Assembly (NCBI GenBank): GCA_030527645.1
Contig: JAUNAJ010000021.1
Location: 1-41,142 of the forward strand
Reading direction: 5' to 3'
Source: Lachnospiraceae bacterium
GTDB taxonomy: Bacteria; Bacillota; Clostridia; Lachnospirales; Lachnospiraceae
DNA length: 41,142 nucleotides
This document shows, one piece after another, positions 8,715 through 16,286 of this stretch. A program made the position numbers and the translations under genes. Each line of letters opens with the position of its first letter. Within the stretch, counting starts at the first letter, position 1. The notes beneath the pieces are model-generated. The model was not told the DNA's origin. It ran no database searches and was given only the letters and a program-made list of their open reading frames with translations.

Positions 8715-9925
8715 AAAGATCCAATATTGATGCGCTGATCCGAAAACAGGAAAATATCAGCTCGGTAACACGAGAGACGATCGAGCAGCTGCAGCTTGTG
8801 AAGCTGAATCGTCTTCTCGCCCGGGAAAAACAGCGGGACGGATTTTACCGGGAACTGCCGGAGCATCTGGATACGCTGGATGAGCTGTGCAGTCTTCCTT
8901 TTACGACCGCAGCGGATCTGGCGGAGGAGGGCGGCAGAATGCTGATCTGCTCCCAGGGGGAGGTGCAGAAGGTCATATCGGAGAAAACCAGCGGAACGAC
9001 CGGAGCCGGCAAACGGGTATTCTATACGAAAAATGACTGTGAACATACGATTGAGCTGTTTATGGCGGGACTGGGAGAGTTTATTTTTCCGGGAAGTGTA
9101 ACGATGATCGCCATGCCGTTTACCGGTCCCTTCGGATTGGGAGAGCTGATCGCAGAAGCAGTACAGCGCCTTGGTGCGAGACCGCTGAAGGCGGGAACTG
9201 ACCGGACCTATGCTGAGCTGCAGGGAATCCTGAAGAAGGACATGCCGGATACCTATGTGGGCATGCCGGCTGCACTTCTGTCGATGCTTCGCATGTGCGG
9301 AAAGGGAAGTCTGAAACGTGCTCTTATTTCCGGGGATGCCTGCCCGGCTTCGATAACAGCTGCAATAGAAGAAATTCTGGATAACAGGCTGTGGCCTCAT
9401 TACGGGTCCAGAGAAATGGGACTGGGAGGAGCAATCTGCTGTTCCGCTCACGAAGGAATGCACCTGCGGGAAAATCATGTGATTGCAGAAATTGTGGATG
9501 AGAAAGGCCATGTATTAGAGGAAGGAACGTGGGGAGAGCTGGTGATCACGACCATAGGAATGGAAGCACAGCCGCTGATCCGTTACAGGACCGGTGATCA
9601 TACAAGAATACTTTCTGGGCCCTGCCCCTGCGGGAGTATAGTAAAGCGGCTGGACAGTGTCAGAAGGATGAATCAGAAAGAAAGTCTGTACATGCTGGAT
9701 GAGGTTCTGTTCCGCATCCCCGAGGTGGTGGATTTTATTGCAGAGGACTCCGAAGGAGGATGGGAGGTTTCTGTTCTGCTGGCTGGTGAGACGGATCTTC
9801 TGCAGATGAAAGAGCAGCTGATGGATTTTCCAATCGTAAAACTTACAACCCGAACCGCACAGTTAAGCGATCGATCTATGTACATGTCTAAGCGAAAGAT
9901 CGTTAACAGCAGGACTTGCCTGTGA
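8711..9925 (+). CDS. AMP-dependent CoA ligase-like protein (DVU_1553-like)
   Basis: A 404-residue adenylate-forming enzyme resembling phenylacetate-CoA ligases (PaaK). The ATP loop is SEKTSGTTGAGKR near residue 94, a HYGSREMG A5-like motif lies near residue 232, and YRTGDH near residue 298 carries the conserved aspartate. It overlaps trsS by ATGA and is the last gene before a strong terminator. Such enzymes activate a carboxylate as acyl-AMP and pass it to CoA or another thiol. The product of the aldehyde oxidoreductase is a carboxylic acid, so it might activate that product. Equally it may activate a precursor in a cofactor pathway; the sequence does not decide. Confidence 0.83.
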   Translation: MKRSNIDALIRKQENISSVTRETIEQLQLVKLNRLLAREKQRDGFYRELPEHLDTLDELCSLPFTTAADLAEEGGRMLICSQGEVQKVISEKTSGTTGAGKRVFYTKNDCEHTIELFMAGLGEFIFPGSVTMIAMPFTGPFGLGELIAEAVQRLGARPLKAGTDRTYAELQGILKKDMPDTYVGMPAALLSMLRMCGKGSLKRALISGDACPASITAAIEEILDNRLWPHYGSREMGLGGAICCSAHEGMHLRENHVIAEIVDEKGHVLEEGTWGELVITTIGMEAQPLIRYRTGDHTRILSGPCPCGSIVKRLDSVRRMNQKESLYMLDEVLFRIPEVVDFIAEDSEGGWEVSVLLAGETDLLQMKEQLMDFPIVKLTTRTAQLSDRSMYMSKRKIVNSRTCL

Positions 9926-9998
9926 GTTCAAAGGGAGTCAGCCTCTGCCGGTACAATTGTGTAGTTTGTATAGTTAACATCGGGTGGATGTCCGATTG

Positions 9999-10027
9999 TT
10001 GTGTAAATTGTTTCCGTATGATAGAAT
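9999..10027 (+). promoter_or_regulatory. Candidate promoter of the molybdenum cofactor operon
   Basis: TTGTGT (9999-10004) and TAGAAT (10022-10027) have a 17-bp spacer. The -10 box overlaps the left arm of the terminator that closes the upstream operon. Transcripts starting here would lack the full hairpin and read on, while those from upstream would stop. This is inference from position. Confidence 0.45.
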
Positions 10028-10067
10028 AATGAGAATAGTATGAAGGTACTGTTCTCATTATTTTTTT
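10025..10067 (+). terminator. Rho-independent terminator of the aldehyde oxidoreductase operon
   Basis: A 16-bp stem (10025-10040 with 10047-10062, one G-U pair) has a 6-nt loop TGAAGG, and its end runs into seven or more T residues. It lies about 100 bp after the CoA-ligase-like gene. Confidence 0.9.
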
Positions 10068-10112
10068 GCCTGCATGTGCCTTGAGTGAAGCGGGAGAGGG
10101 TCGTTGATCTCG

Positions 10113-10238
10113 ATGGAAGAGTTTCGTGTACCGGCAAGGGCTATTCCTGTATCGCTGGTGAGGAAAATTTCGATTCTTCAGAAGGCGGGTACTATCAGGT
10201 TCGAGAGGATGAGAGGGAAGACAAAAGCGGAGGAGTGA
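10113..10238 (+). CDS. Possible 41-codon basic small protein upstream of the MoeA-like gene
   Basis: An open frame from ATG 10113 to TGA 10236-10238 encodes 41 residues rich in Arg, Lys, Ala, Val and Ile (starts MEEFRVPARAIPVSLVRK, ends MRGKTKAEE). A TTG start at 10104 sits 3-4 nt from GGGAGAGGG (10092-10100) and would give 44 residues. The ATG itself has no close ribosome binding site. The stop lies 6 nt before the ATG of the MoeA-like gene, and that gene's GGAGGAG site is inside this frame's end, as in coupled translation. I do not recognise a family. It could be a leader peptide, a small accessory protein or chance. Confidence 0.4.
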   Translation: MEEFRVPARAIPVSLVRKISILQKAGTIRFERMRGKTKAEE

Positions 10239-10244
10239 AGTGGA

Positions 10245-11267
10245 ATGAAGTTAGTGAAAACAGAGGATGCCGTGGGACAGGTGCTGTGCCATGACATTAC
10301 ACAGATCATTAAAGGTGTGACGAAGGATGCGGTCTTCCGCAAGGGTCATATCATTACGGAAGAGGATATTCCTGTGCTGCTCAGTGTGGGCAAGGAGAAT
10401 ATCTATATCTGGGAAAATAATGAAAATATGCTGCATGAGAATGATGCGGCTTTGATTTTATATGAGATCTGCAAGGGGGAGCATATGGGTCCCTCGGAGA
10501 TCAAGGAAGGAAAAATCGAGCTGATCGCCGAGTGTGACGGGGTTCTGAAGGTGGATTCCGAGAAGCTGCACCGGGTCAATTCACTGGGAGAGATGATGAT
10601 CGCAAGCCGGCATGGAAATTTCCCTGTTAAAAAAGGAGATAAAATTGCCGGTACCCGTGTGATCCCGCTGATCATTGAGAAGGAGAAAATGGAGCGGGCT
10701 AAGGAAGCCGGAGCCGGAGAGCCGATCTTCCGGATCCTTCCCTATCAGAAGAAGAAGGTTGGAATTGTGACCACCGGAAGCGAGGTCTATAAGGGAAGGA
10801 TCGAGGATACCTTTACACCAGTCATCCTGGACAAATTGTCTGAATTTGATACGACATTGGTGGGACATGAGATCTGCAGTGACGACCATGAGATGATCAC
10901 TGCAGCGATTCGGAAGCTGCTGGATCAGGGGGCTGATTTTATCCTTTGTACAGGCGGAATGAGCGTGGATCCGGATGACCGTACGCCACTGGCTATCAAG
11001 AATACCGGAGCCGAGATCATTACCTATGGTGCACCGGTGCTTCCGGGTGCCATGTTCCTGCTGTCTTATTACGGGGATACAAAGATTCCGGTGATCGGAC
11101 TGCCGGGATGTGTTATGTATGCAAAACGGACGATTTTTGATCTGGTGCTTCCGCGTTTAATGGCAGGAGAAGTACTGTGCAAGGATGATATTGACCGTCT
11201 TGGGGAAGGCGGTCTGTGCCTTTCCTGCAAAGTCTGTACCTTCCCGAACTGCGGGTTCGGAAAGTAA
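10245..11267 (+). CDS. MoeA-like molybdopterin-binding protein with C-terminal cysteine tail
   Basis: A 340-residue protein with a MoeA-type N-terminal segment (residues 1-50, VGQVLCHDITQI) and a MoCF/MogA-like fold from about residue 170: GIVTTGSEVYKG, CTGGMSVDPDD and GLPGCVMYAKRTIFDLVLPRL. Such proteins bind molybdopterin and take part in metal insertion. It is shorter than full MoeA (about 400 residues) and has an added CX2CX2CX4C tail (C325, C328, C331, C336) that could hold an Fe-S cluster or zinc. GGAGGAG lies about 10 nt before ATG. It begins a close-packed operon with moaA and the MOSC-MogA gene. Confidence 0.85.
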   Translation: MKLVKTEDAVGQVLCHDITQIIKGVTKDAVFRKGHIITEEDIPVLLSVGKENIYIWENNENMLHENDAALILYEICKGEHMGPSEIKEGKIELIAECDGVLKVDSEKLHRVNSLGEMMIASRHGNFPVKKGDKIAGTRVIPLIIEKEKMERAKEAGAGEPIFRILPYQKKKVGIVTTGSEVYKGRIEDTFTPVILDKLSEFDTTLVGHEICSDDHEMITAAIRKLLDQGADFILCTGGMSVDPDDRTPLAIKNTGAEIITYGAPVLPGAMFLLSYYGDTKIPVIGLPGCVMYAKRTIFDLVLPRLMAGEVLCKDDIDRLGEGGLCLSCKVCTFPNCGFGK

Positions 11268-11279
11268 GGAGGCGGCACT

Positions 11280-12269
11280 ATGGAAGATTTCTATGGAAGA
11301 AATATCGATTATATGCGTGTGTCGATCACGGATCGATGCAATCTGCGCTGTCGATACTGTATGCCGGAGGATATCCAACTGAATCAGATGAGTGAGATTC
11401 TGACCTTTGAGGAAATCGAAGAGATCTGTCAGGCTGCCGCGGACATCGGAATAAAAAAATTAAAGGTGACCGGCGGAGAGCCGCTGGTACGTCTGGGCTG
11501 TCCCGAGCTGATCGGAAAGCTGAAGAAAATTCCGGGCATTGAGCAGGTGACACTGACCACCAATGGAATTCTGCTGAAGCAGTATCTTCCGGAATTAGTG
11601 GAAAATGGTGTGGATGCCATCAATGTGAGCCTGGATTCTCTTGACCGGGAGCAGTATGCCAGTCTGTCAGGAAAGGATCGTCTGGAGGATGTTCTGGAGG
11701 GGATCCATGCAGCTGCAGCCTGCAATATTCCGCTGAAGATCAATTCGGTTCTGATTCCGGGGTATAACGACGGAAGCTGGGAGCAGCTGGTGGAACTGGC
11801 GGCCGGCAATCCGCTGGATGTACGTTTTATTGAGATGATGCCCATTGGTTACGGAAAAAAATATACGGCTGTGGACAACGGAACACTGCTGTCTCAGCTG
11901 CAGGCGAAGTATCCGGATATGCAGTCCGATTCGAAGAAACACGGCAACGGTCCGGCTGTATACTATCGGATTCCCGGATTCCAGGGAAGTATCGGATTTA
12001 TCAGCGCGGTGCACGGCCGGTTCTGCGGTTCCTGCAATCGCATCCGTCTGACATCACAGGGTAAATGCAAGCCCTGTCTGTGCTATGATGAATCAGTGGA
12101 TCTGCGGCAGCTGCTGCGCGGCGGACAGGAGGAGACAGGTCCGGAGACACGCAGGATCCTGCTTCAGGAGGGACTGAAGAAGGCGGTTTCCATGAAACCG
12201 GCGCAGCATTGCTTTGAGGCGCTGTCCCGCATTACAGAAGTAAAACAGATGGTTCAGATAGGGGGATAA
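11280..12269 (+). CDS. moaA: GTP 3',8-cyclase MoaA
   Basis: The radical SAM enzyme for the first step of molybdopterin synthesis, rearranging GTP to 3',8-cyclo-GTP. The 329-residue protein has the N-terminal cluster motif DRCNLRCRYCMP, the SAM-binding TGGEPL, the C-terminal second-cluster motif FCGSCNRIRLTSQGKCKPC and the Gly-Gly end (MVQIGG) needed in MoaA. AGGAGG precedes the ATG by 7 nt. The partner MoaC, and MoaD/MoaE, are not in this window and must be encoded elsewhere. Confidence 0.97.
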   Translation: MEDFYGRNIDYMRVSITDRCNLRCRYCMPEDIQLNQMSEILTFEEIEEICQAAADIGIKKLKVTGGEPLVRLGCPELIGKLKKIPGIEQVTLTTNGILLKQYLPELVENGVDAINVSLDSLDREQYASLSGKDRLEDVLEGIHAAAACNIPLKINSVLIPGYNDGSWEQLVELAAGNPLDVRFIEMMPIGYGKKYTAVDNGTLLSQLQAKYPDMQSDSKKHGNGPAVYYRIPGFQGSIGFISAVHGRFCGSCNRIRLTSQGKCKPCLCYDESVDLRQLLRGGQEETGPETRRILLQEGLKKAVSMKPAQHCFEALSRITEVKQMVQIGG

Positions 12270-12271
12270 GT

Positions 12272-13210
12272 ATGGCGAAGGTATTAGCAGTTTGTACCAG
12301 TGACCGCAAGGGAATTCAAAAAACGGAGGTCGCTGAGATTGTTGTAAAGCCTGAATGGGGAATCGAGGGAGATGCTCATGCCGGAAACTGGCACAGACAG
12401 GTGAGTCTTCTTGCATTTCAGAAAATTGAGGATTTCCGTGCAAAGGGAGCGCAGGTAGAGTTCGGTGCGTTCGGAGAAAATATTGTGGCAGAGGGAATCG
12501 ACTTCTCCTCTCTGCCGGTGGGCAGCCGCTTCCGTATTGGAGACGTGCTGCTGGAACTGACACAGATCGGCAAGGAATGTCACAGCCACTGCGCTATTTA
12601 TCATGCGGTGGGAGACTGCATCATGCCGAGAGAGGGTGTATTCACCCGGGTTCTGGAGGGCGGTACGGTACGTCCCGGTGACGAGATCACATTGATCCCG
12701 CCGGCAGCAGACCGGCCGTTCACTGCGGCAGTTATCACCTTAAGTGACAAGGGCTCTCAGGGTCTGCGGGAGGACAAGAGCGGTCCTCTGATCTGTGAGA
12801 TGCTGGAAGCGAAGGGATATGTGGTGGAGGAAACGATGATCTTGCCGGATGAGCAGGGAAGGATCGAGAGACAGCTGAAGCGGCTGGCAGATCAGAGGCA
12901 GCTGGATCTGATCCTGACCACGGGAGGCACCGGTTTTTCACAGCGTGACGTGACTCCGGAGGCAACACTGGCAGTCTGCGACAGGATGGCGCCGGGAATC
13001 GCGGAGGCGATCCGTGCCTATTCCCTTTCTATTACACCGAGAGCCATGCTGAGCAGGGCAGCATCCGGAATCAGGAAAAAGACCCTGATCGTTAATCTTC
13101 CCGGCAGTCCGAAGGCTGTACGGGAGAGTCTGGAATATATTCTGTCTTCCCTGGATCACGGTCTGGGGATCCTGCGGGGAACGGACGGAGAATGCGGTAA
13201 TCAGCCCTGA
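12272..13210 (+). CDS. MOSC domain - MogA fusion protein
   Basis: A 312-residue two-domain protein. Residues 1-145 form a MOSC domain (WGIEGDAHAG, SLLAFQKIE, FGAFGENI, IGKECHSHC with cysteine), a fold linked to sulfur carrying or transfer around molybdenum cofactor. Residues 150-312 are a MogA-like molybdopterin adenylyltransferase (AVITLSDKGSQGLREDKSG, LTTGGTGFSQRDVTPEA, VNLPGSPKAV). The two would act in late cofactor activation. The gene starts 2 nt after moaA ends. MOSC-Mog fusions occur in other clostridia as I recall. The terminator-like palindrome downstream closes the operon. Confidence 0.9.
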   Translation: MAKVLAVCTSDRKGIQKTEVAEIVVKPEWGIEGDAHAGNWHRQVSLLAFQKIEDFRAKGAQVEFGAFGENIVAEGIDFSSLPVGSRFRIGDVLLELTQIGKECHSHCAIYHAVGDCIMPREGVFTRVLEGGTVRPGDEITLIPPAADRPFTAAVITLSDKGSQGLREDKSGPLICEMLEAKGYVVEETMILPDEQGRIERQLKRLADQRQLDLILTTGGTGFSQRDVTPEATLAVCDRMAPGIAEAIRAYSLSITPRAMLSRAASGIRKKTLIVNLPGSPKAVRESLEYILSSLDHGLGILRGTDGECGNQP

Positions 13211-13220
13211 TGGAGCAGGG

Positions 13221-13293
13221 AAAATGGAACACGGGGACGGTGCTGCCGTTCCGCTAAAGCGGAACGGCAGCACCGTCCCCGTGTTCCATTTTT
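13221..13293. repeat. Long perfect palindromic repeat, copy 1, acting as terminator
   Basis: Two 34-nt arms (13221-13254 and 13259-13292) pair perfectly around a 4-nt TAAA loop; the core reads GGAACACGGGGACGGTGCTG. The arms include A and T tracts at the ends, so it can end transcription from either side. Related copies lie at 22032-22095 and 24147-24175. The GGAACACGGGGACGG type of core is reminiscent of REP-like repeats moved by Y1-type transposases; no such gene is in the window. Confidence 0.85.
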
Positions 13294-13358
13294 GGTAAAA
13301 ATAACCTAAAAACACCTGGGAAAATAGTGTATATAATCAAAAACATGTAGGAATGTTG

Positions 13359-13414
13359 TTGACAGGCTGTTTTTGTCCTGTTAATATCCTACTTAACCAA
13401 TGGGAATAATAGGA
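13359..13414 (+). promoter_or_regulatory. Promoter and candidate operator of the sulfate operon
   Basis: TTGACA (13359-13364), a 17-bp spacer and TAATAT (13382-13387) form a near-consensus promoter. Starting at the -10 box is the spaced inverted repeat TCCTA (13387-13391) ... TAGGA (13410-13414), enclosing CCAATGGGAATAA. A further TAGGAAT lies just upstream of the -35 box. The position suits a repressor that senses sulfur state, for example a CymR-like Rrf2 regulator, but that assignment is inference. Confidence 0.6.
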
Positions 13415-13429
13415 AAGGAGAGCAAAAAA

Positions 13430-14467
13430 ATGAAAAGAAAAGCTCTGGTATTACTGGCGGGACTGACCTGCATGTTGAGCGGCTGCAGCGGAATCGGTTC
13501 ATCCAATACTTTGGTGAATGTATCCTATGATCCCACCCGTGAATTATATGAGGCATACAACGAATTGTTTACAGCGTACTGGGAGGAGGAGACCGGTGAA
13601 ACGATCCGGATCATACAGTCCCACGGAGGTTCGGGAAAACAGGCACTGGAGGTGGCCAACGGCCTGCCGGCTGATGTGGTGACACTTGCACTGGAGGGCG
13701 ATGTGGATTCCATCCGGGATGCAGAGCTGATCGATCCCGGCTATGTAGAGGAGTTCCCCAGTGACAGTGCCCCTTATACCTCTTCCATCGTTTTTCTTGT
13801 GAGGGCAGGCAATCCGAAGGAGATCAATGACTGGAGTGATCTGCTCCGGGAGGATGTGGGTGTGATCACTCCCAATCCGAAAACCTCCGGAGGTGCAAGG
13901 TGGAATTATCTGGCTGCCTGGTACAGCTTTGAACGGGAAGGTCTGTCTGAGGAGGAAATTATTGAGGCCATGCGCAGTCTGTATCAGAATGTGGTGGTAC
14001 TCGATTCCGGTGCCAGAGGCTCCACCACCTCCTTTGTAGAGAACGGACAGGGGGATGTGCTGATTGCCTGGGAGAATGAAGCATTTCTTTCTCTGGAGGA
14101 ACGCCCGGGAGAATTTGAGATTGTGATCCCGTCGGCATCGATCCTCTGCCAGCCCACTGTTGCAGTGGTGGATGCGGTGGTCTATGAACATAGTACAGAA
14201 GAGACAGCAGCGGCCTACCTCAACTATTTGTACTCTGAGGAGGCGCAGAAGCTGATCGGGGAAAACTTCTATCGACCGGTAGATCAGGAGACCGCCCTGC
14301 AGTTTACCCGGAAGGGATCGGAAAGGACACTGACTGAGATTCCGGAAGACGGGCGATGGCTGGTGGACACAGTGGATCTTACCGATATCACGTACTTTGG
14401 AGGCTGGGATGCAGCCAATGAGAAGCATTTTACAGATGGTGCTCTGTTTGACCAGCTGTATGAGTAA
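13430..14467 (+). CDS. sbp: Sulfate-binding lipoprotein of the sulfate ABC transporter
   Basis: The extracellular solute-binding protein of a sulfate/thiosulfate ABC importer, anchored as a lipoprotein. ATG 13430 is chosen for AAAGGAG upstream and because it gives a clean signal peptide with lipobox LSGC, C19 being the lipidated cysteine. Family signatures are VNVSYDPTRELYEAYN, SHGGSGKQALEVANGLPADV and TPNPKTSGGARWNYLAAW. The 345-residue length is normal. It is first in an eight-gene sulfate uptake and activation operon. Confidence 0.95.
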   Translation: MKRKALVLLAGLTCMLSGCSGIGSSNTLVNVSYDPTRELYEAYNELFTAYWEEETGETIRIIQSHGGSGKQALEVANGLPADVVTLALEGDVDSIRDAELIDPGYVEEFPSDSAPYTSSIVFLVRAGNPKEINDWSDLLREDVGVITPNPKTSGGARWNYLAAWYSFEREGLSEEEIIEAMRSLYQNVVVLDSGARGSTTSFVENGQGDVLIAWENEAFLSLEERPGEFEIVIPSASILCQPTVAVVDAVVYEHSTEETAAAYLNYLYSEEAQKLIGENFYRPVDQETALQFTRKGSERTLTEIPEDGRWLVDTVDLTDITYFGGWDAANEKHFTDGALFDQLYE

Positions 14468-14514
14468 GGTTTGGATGCGGATGGTCATGTACATGGCCTA
14501 AGAGGATACACAAT

Positions 14515-15372
14515 ATGGAACAGAAAATGACAAAGAAAAATATGAAAACGAAACAGAAACAGGTGATACCCGGATTTGGCATATCACTGGGAGTAACGGT
14601 TACCATGCTCTCGCTGATCGTCCTGATTCCCCTGTGTTCTCTGATCATCTACACAGCGAAATTAAGTCCCGGAGAATTTTTCCGGACGGTGACCTCGGAG
14701 CGGGTGCTGGCAAGCTACAGAGTCAGCATTCTGACCTCTCTGATCGCAGCCTCTGTGAATGCTGTGATGGGGCTGATCATTGCCTGGGTACTGGTACGAT
14801 ATGACTTTCCCGGAAAGAAACTGATGGATGGAATCATTGAACTGCCCTTTGCACTGCCCACGGCGGTGGCAGGCATTGCACTGACGCATCTGTGTGTGCC
14901 GGAAGGCTGGGTGGGAAGTTTTTTTTCCCGATTCGGAATTCAGGTGGCTTATACCCGGTTCGGAATCACCATAGCCCTGATCTTTATCGGCATCCCCTTT
15001 GTGGTCCGCAGCGTACAGCCGGTTCTGGAGAAGCTGGAGCCGGAGATTGAAGAGGCAGCCGGAATCATGGGCGCGAATAACAGTCAGATCTTCGCTCGCG
15101 TGCTGCTGCCGGAGCTTCTTCCTTCACTGATCGCCGGATTTACCATGGCCTTTGCCAGAGGACTGGGAGAATACGGAAGCGTTGTTTTTATTGCAGGAAA
15201 TACTCCCTATGAGACGGAGATCACCCCTCTTCTGATCATGACGAAGCTGGAGGGCTTTGATTATCCGGGAGCTACAGCAATTGCGCTGATGATGCTTCTT
15301 ATGGCCTTTGCCATTCTCTTTGTGAACGGGCTGCTGCAGAGCTACACGGATAAGGTTGTGAAGGGACGCTGA
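14515..15372 (+). CDS. cysT: Sulfate ABC transporter permease CysT
   Basis: A 285-residue inner-membrane permease with about six hydrophobic segments. The cytoplasmic EAA loop EEAAGIMGANNSQIFARVLL is at about residue 183, and the family signature LPFALPTAVAGIAL near residue 115. It follows the binding protein by 47 bp. The first 15 residues are unusually lysine-rich (KKNMKTKQKQ). It forms the channel with CysW, driven by CysA. Confidence 0.95.
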   Translation: MEQKMTKKNMKTKQKQVIPGFGISLGVTVTMLSLIVLIPLCSLIIYTAKLSPGEFFRTVTSERVLASYRVSILTSLIAASVNAVMGLIIAWVLVRYDFPGKKLMDGIIELPFALPTAVAGIALTHLCVPEGWVGSFFSRFGIQVAYTRFGITIALIFIGIPFVVRSVQPVLEKLEPEIEEAAGIMGANNSQIFARVLLPELLPSLIAGFTMAFARGLGEYGSVVFIAGNTPYETEITPLLIMTKLEGFDYPGATAIALMMLLMAFAILFVNGLLQSYTDKVVKGR

Positions 15373-15388
15373 TACGAAAGGAGTTTCT

Positions 15389-16222
15389 ATGGAATTAAGA
15401 AATAATAGAGGACCGGTGAAATGGTTCCTGATTCTGCTCTCAGCAGCATTTCTTGTAATCATGCTGATCCTGCCTCTGGCCTATGTGCTGGTTACGGCAT
15501 TCAGAGAAGGCATTGGCGTGTTTGTGAGAGCAGTTACGGACAGCAATGCACTCCGGTCAATTCTGCTGACTCTGGAGGCATCGGTGTTTGCGGTGGTGAT
15601 CAACAGTGTATTCGGATTGTTTGCCGCCTGGACACTGACTAAGTATCGATTCAAAGGCAAGAAGCTGCTTTCTACACTGATCGATCTGCCTTTAACCATC
15701 TCCCCGGTGATTGCCGGTCTGATCTTTCTTTTGACCTATGGAAGGAAAAGCATCCTCTATCCGCTTCTCCATCAGTGGAAGATCAGTATTGTGTTTGCAG
15801 TTCCCGGAATTATCCTTGCTACGGTTTTTGTAACCTTCCCGTTTATCTCCAGGGAGCTGATCCCGGTGCTGTCTGCACAGGGAACGGATGAAGAGGAGGC
15901 AGCTGCACTGATGGGTGCGGGCACCTTCCGGATCTTCCGGGAGGTTACCTTTCCCCATGTCCGCTGGGCTTTTCTGTACGGTGTTGTGCTCTGTGCGGCA
16001 CGAGCCATGGGAGAGTTCGGAGCGGTATCGGTCCTGTCCGGACATCTGCAGGGACTGACAACCACCATGCCGCTGTACGTGGAGCTTTTGTACCAGGGCT
16101 ATGACTTTACGGGAGCCTTTGCCATGTCGGCCATTCTGGTGGTGCTGGCGGTTCTGGTGCTGCTTCTGCGCAACATTCTGGAGCACAGAGGAGGAAAGAA
16201 TCAGGAGGGAATCCATCAATAG
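15389..16222 (+). CDS. cysW: Sulfate ABC transporter permease CysW
   Basis: The second permease subunit, 277 residues, with six predicted membrane segments. The EAA loop is EEEAAALMGAGTFRIFREV near residue 168, and IDLPLTISPVIAGLIF near residue 98 is the counterpart of the CysT signature. AAAGGAG precedes the ATG by 7 nt. It lies 16 bp after cysT. Confidence 0.95.
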   Translation: MELRNNRGPVKWFLILLSAAFLVIMLILPLAYVLVTAFREGIGVFVRAVTDSNALRSILLTLEASVFAVVINSVFGLFAAWTLTKYRFKGKKLLSTLIDLPLTISPVIAGLIFLLTYGRKSILYPLLHQWKISIVFAVPGIILATVFVTFPFISRELIPVLSAQGTDEEEAAALMGAGTFRIFREVTFPHVRWAFLYGVVLCAARAMGEFGAVSVLSGHLQGLTTTMPLYVELLYQGYDFTGAFAMSAILVVLAVLVLLLRNILEHRGGKNQEGIHQ

Positions 16223-16286
16223 CGGAGGATCCACGGGTAAGGCTGGATACGCAGGATGGTCATCATCAGGAAGGAAACGAAAAACT

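Noticed and set aside
10068-10244. A molybdenum cofactor riboswitch ahead of the MoeA-like gene
   Set aside because: The leader was scanned for the Moco-RNA-type structure, but I could not draw its conserved stems, and the region is better explained by the small frame. A covariance-model search would settle it.
10085-10294. A 69-codon frame overlapping the start of the MoeA-like gene
   Set aside because: It enters the well-supported gene in another frame. The 41-codon frame ending just before that gene is the better candidate.
13544-14494. A 316-codon minus-strand frame opposite the sulfate-binding gene
   Set aside because: No domain or ribosome binding site is seen, and it is fully antisense to a well-supported lipoprotein gene.
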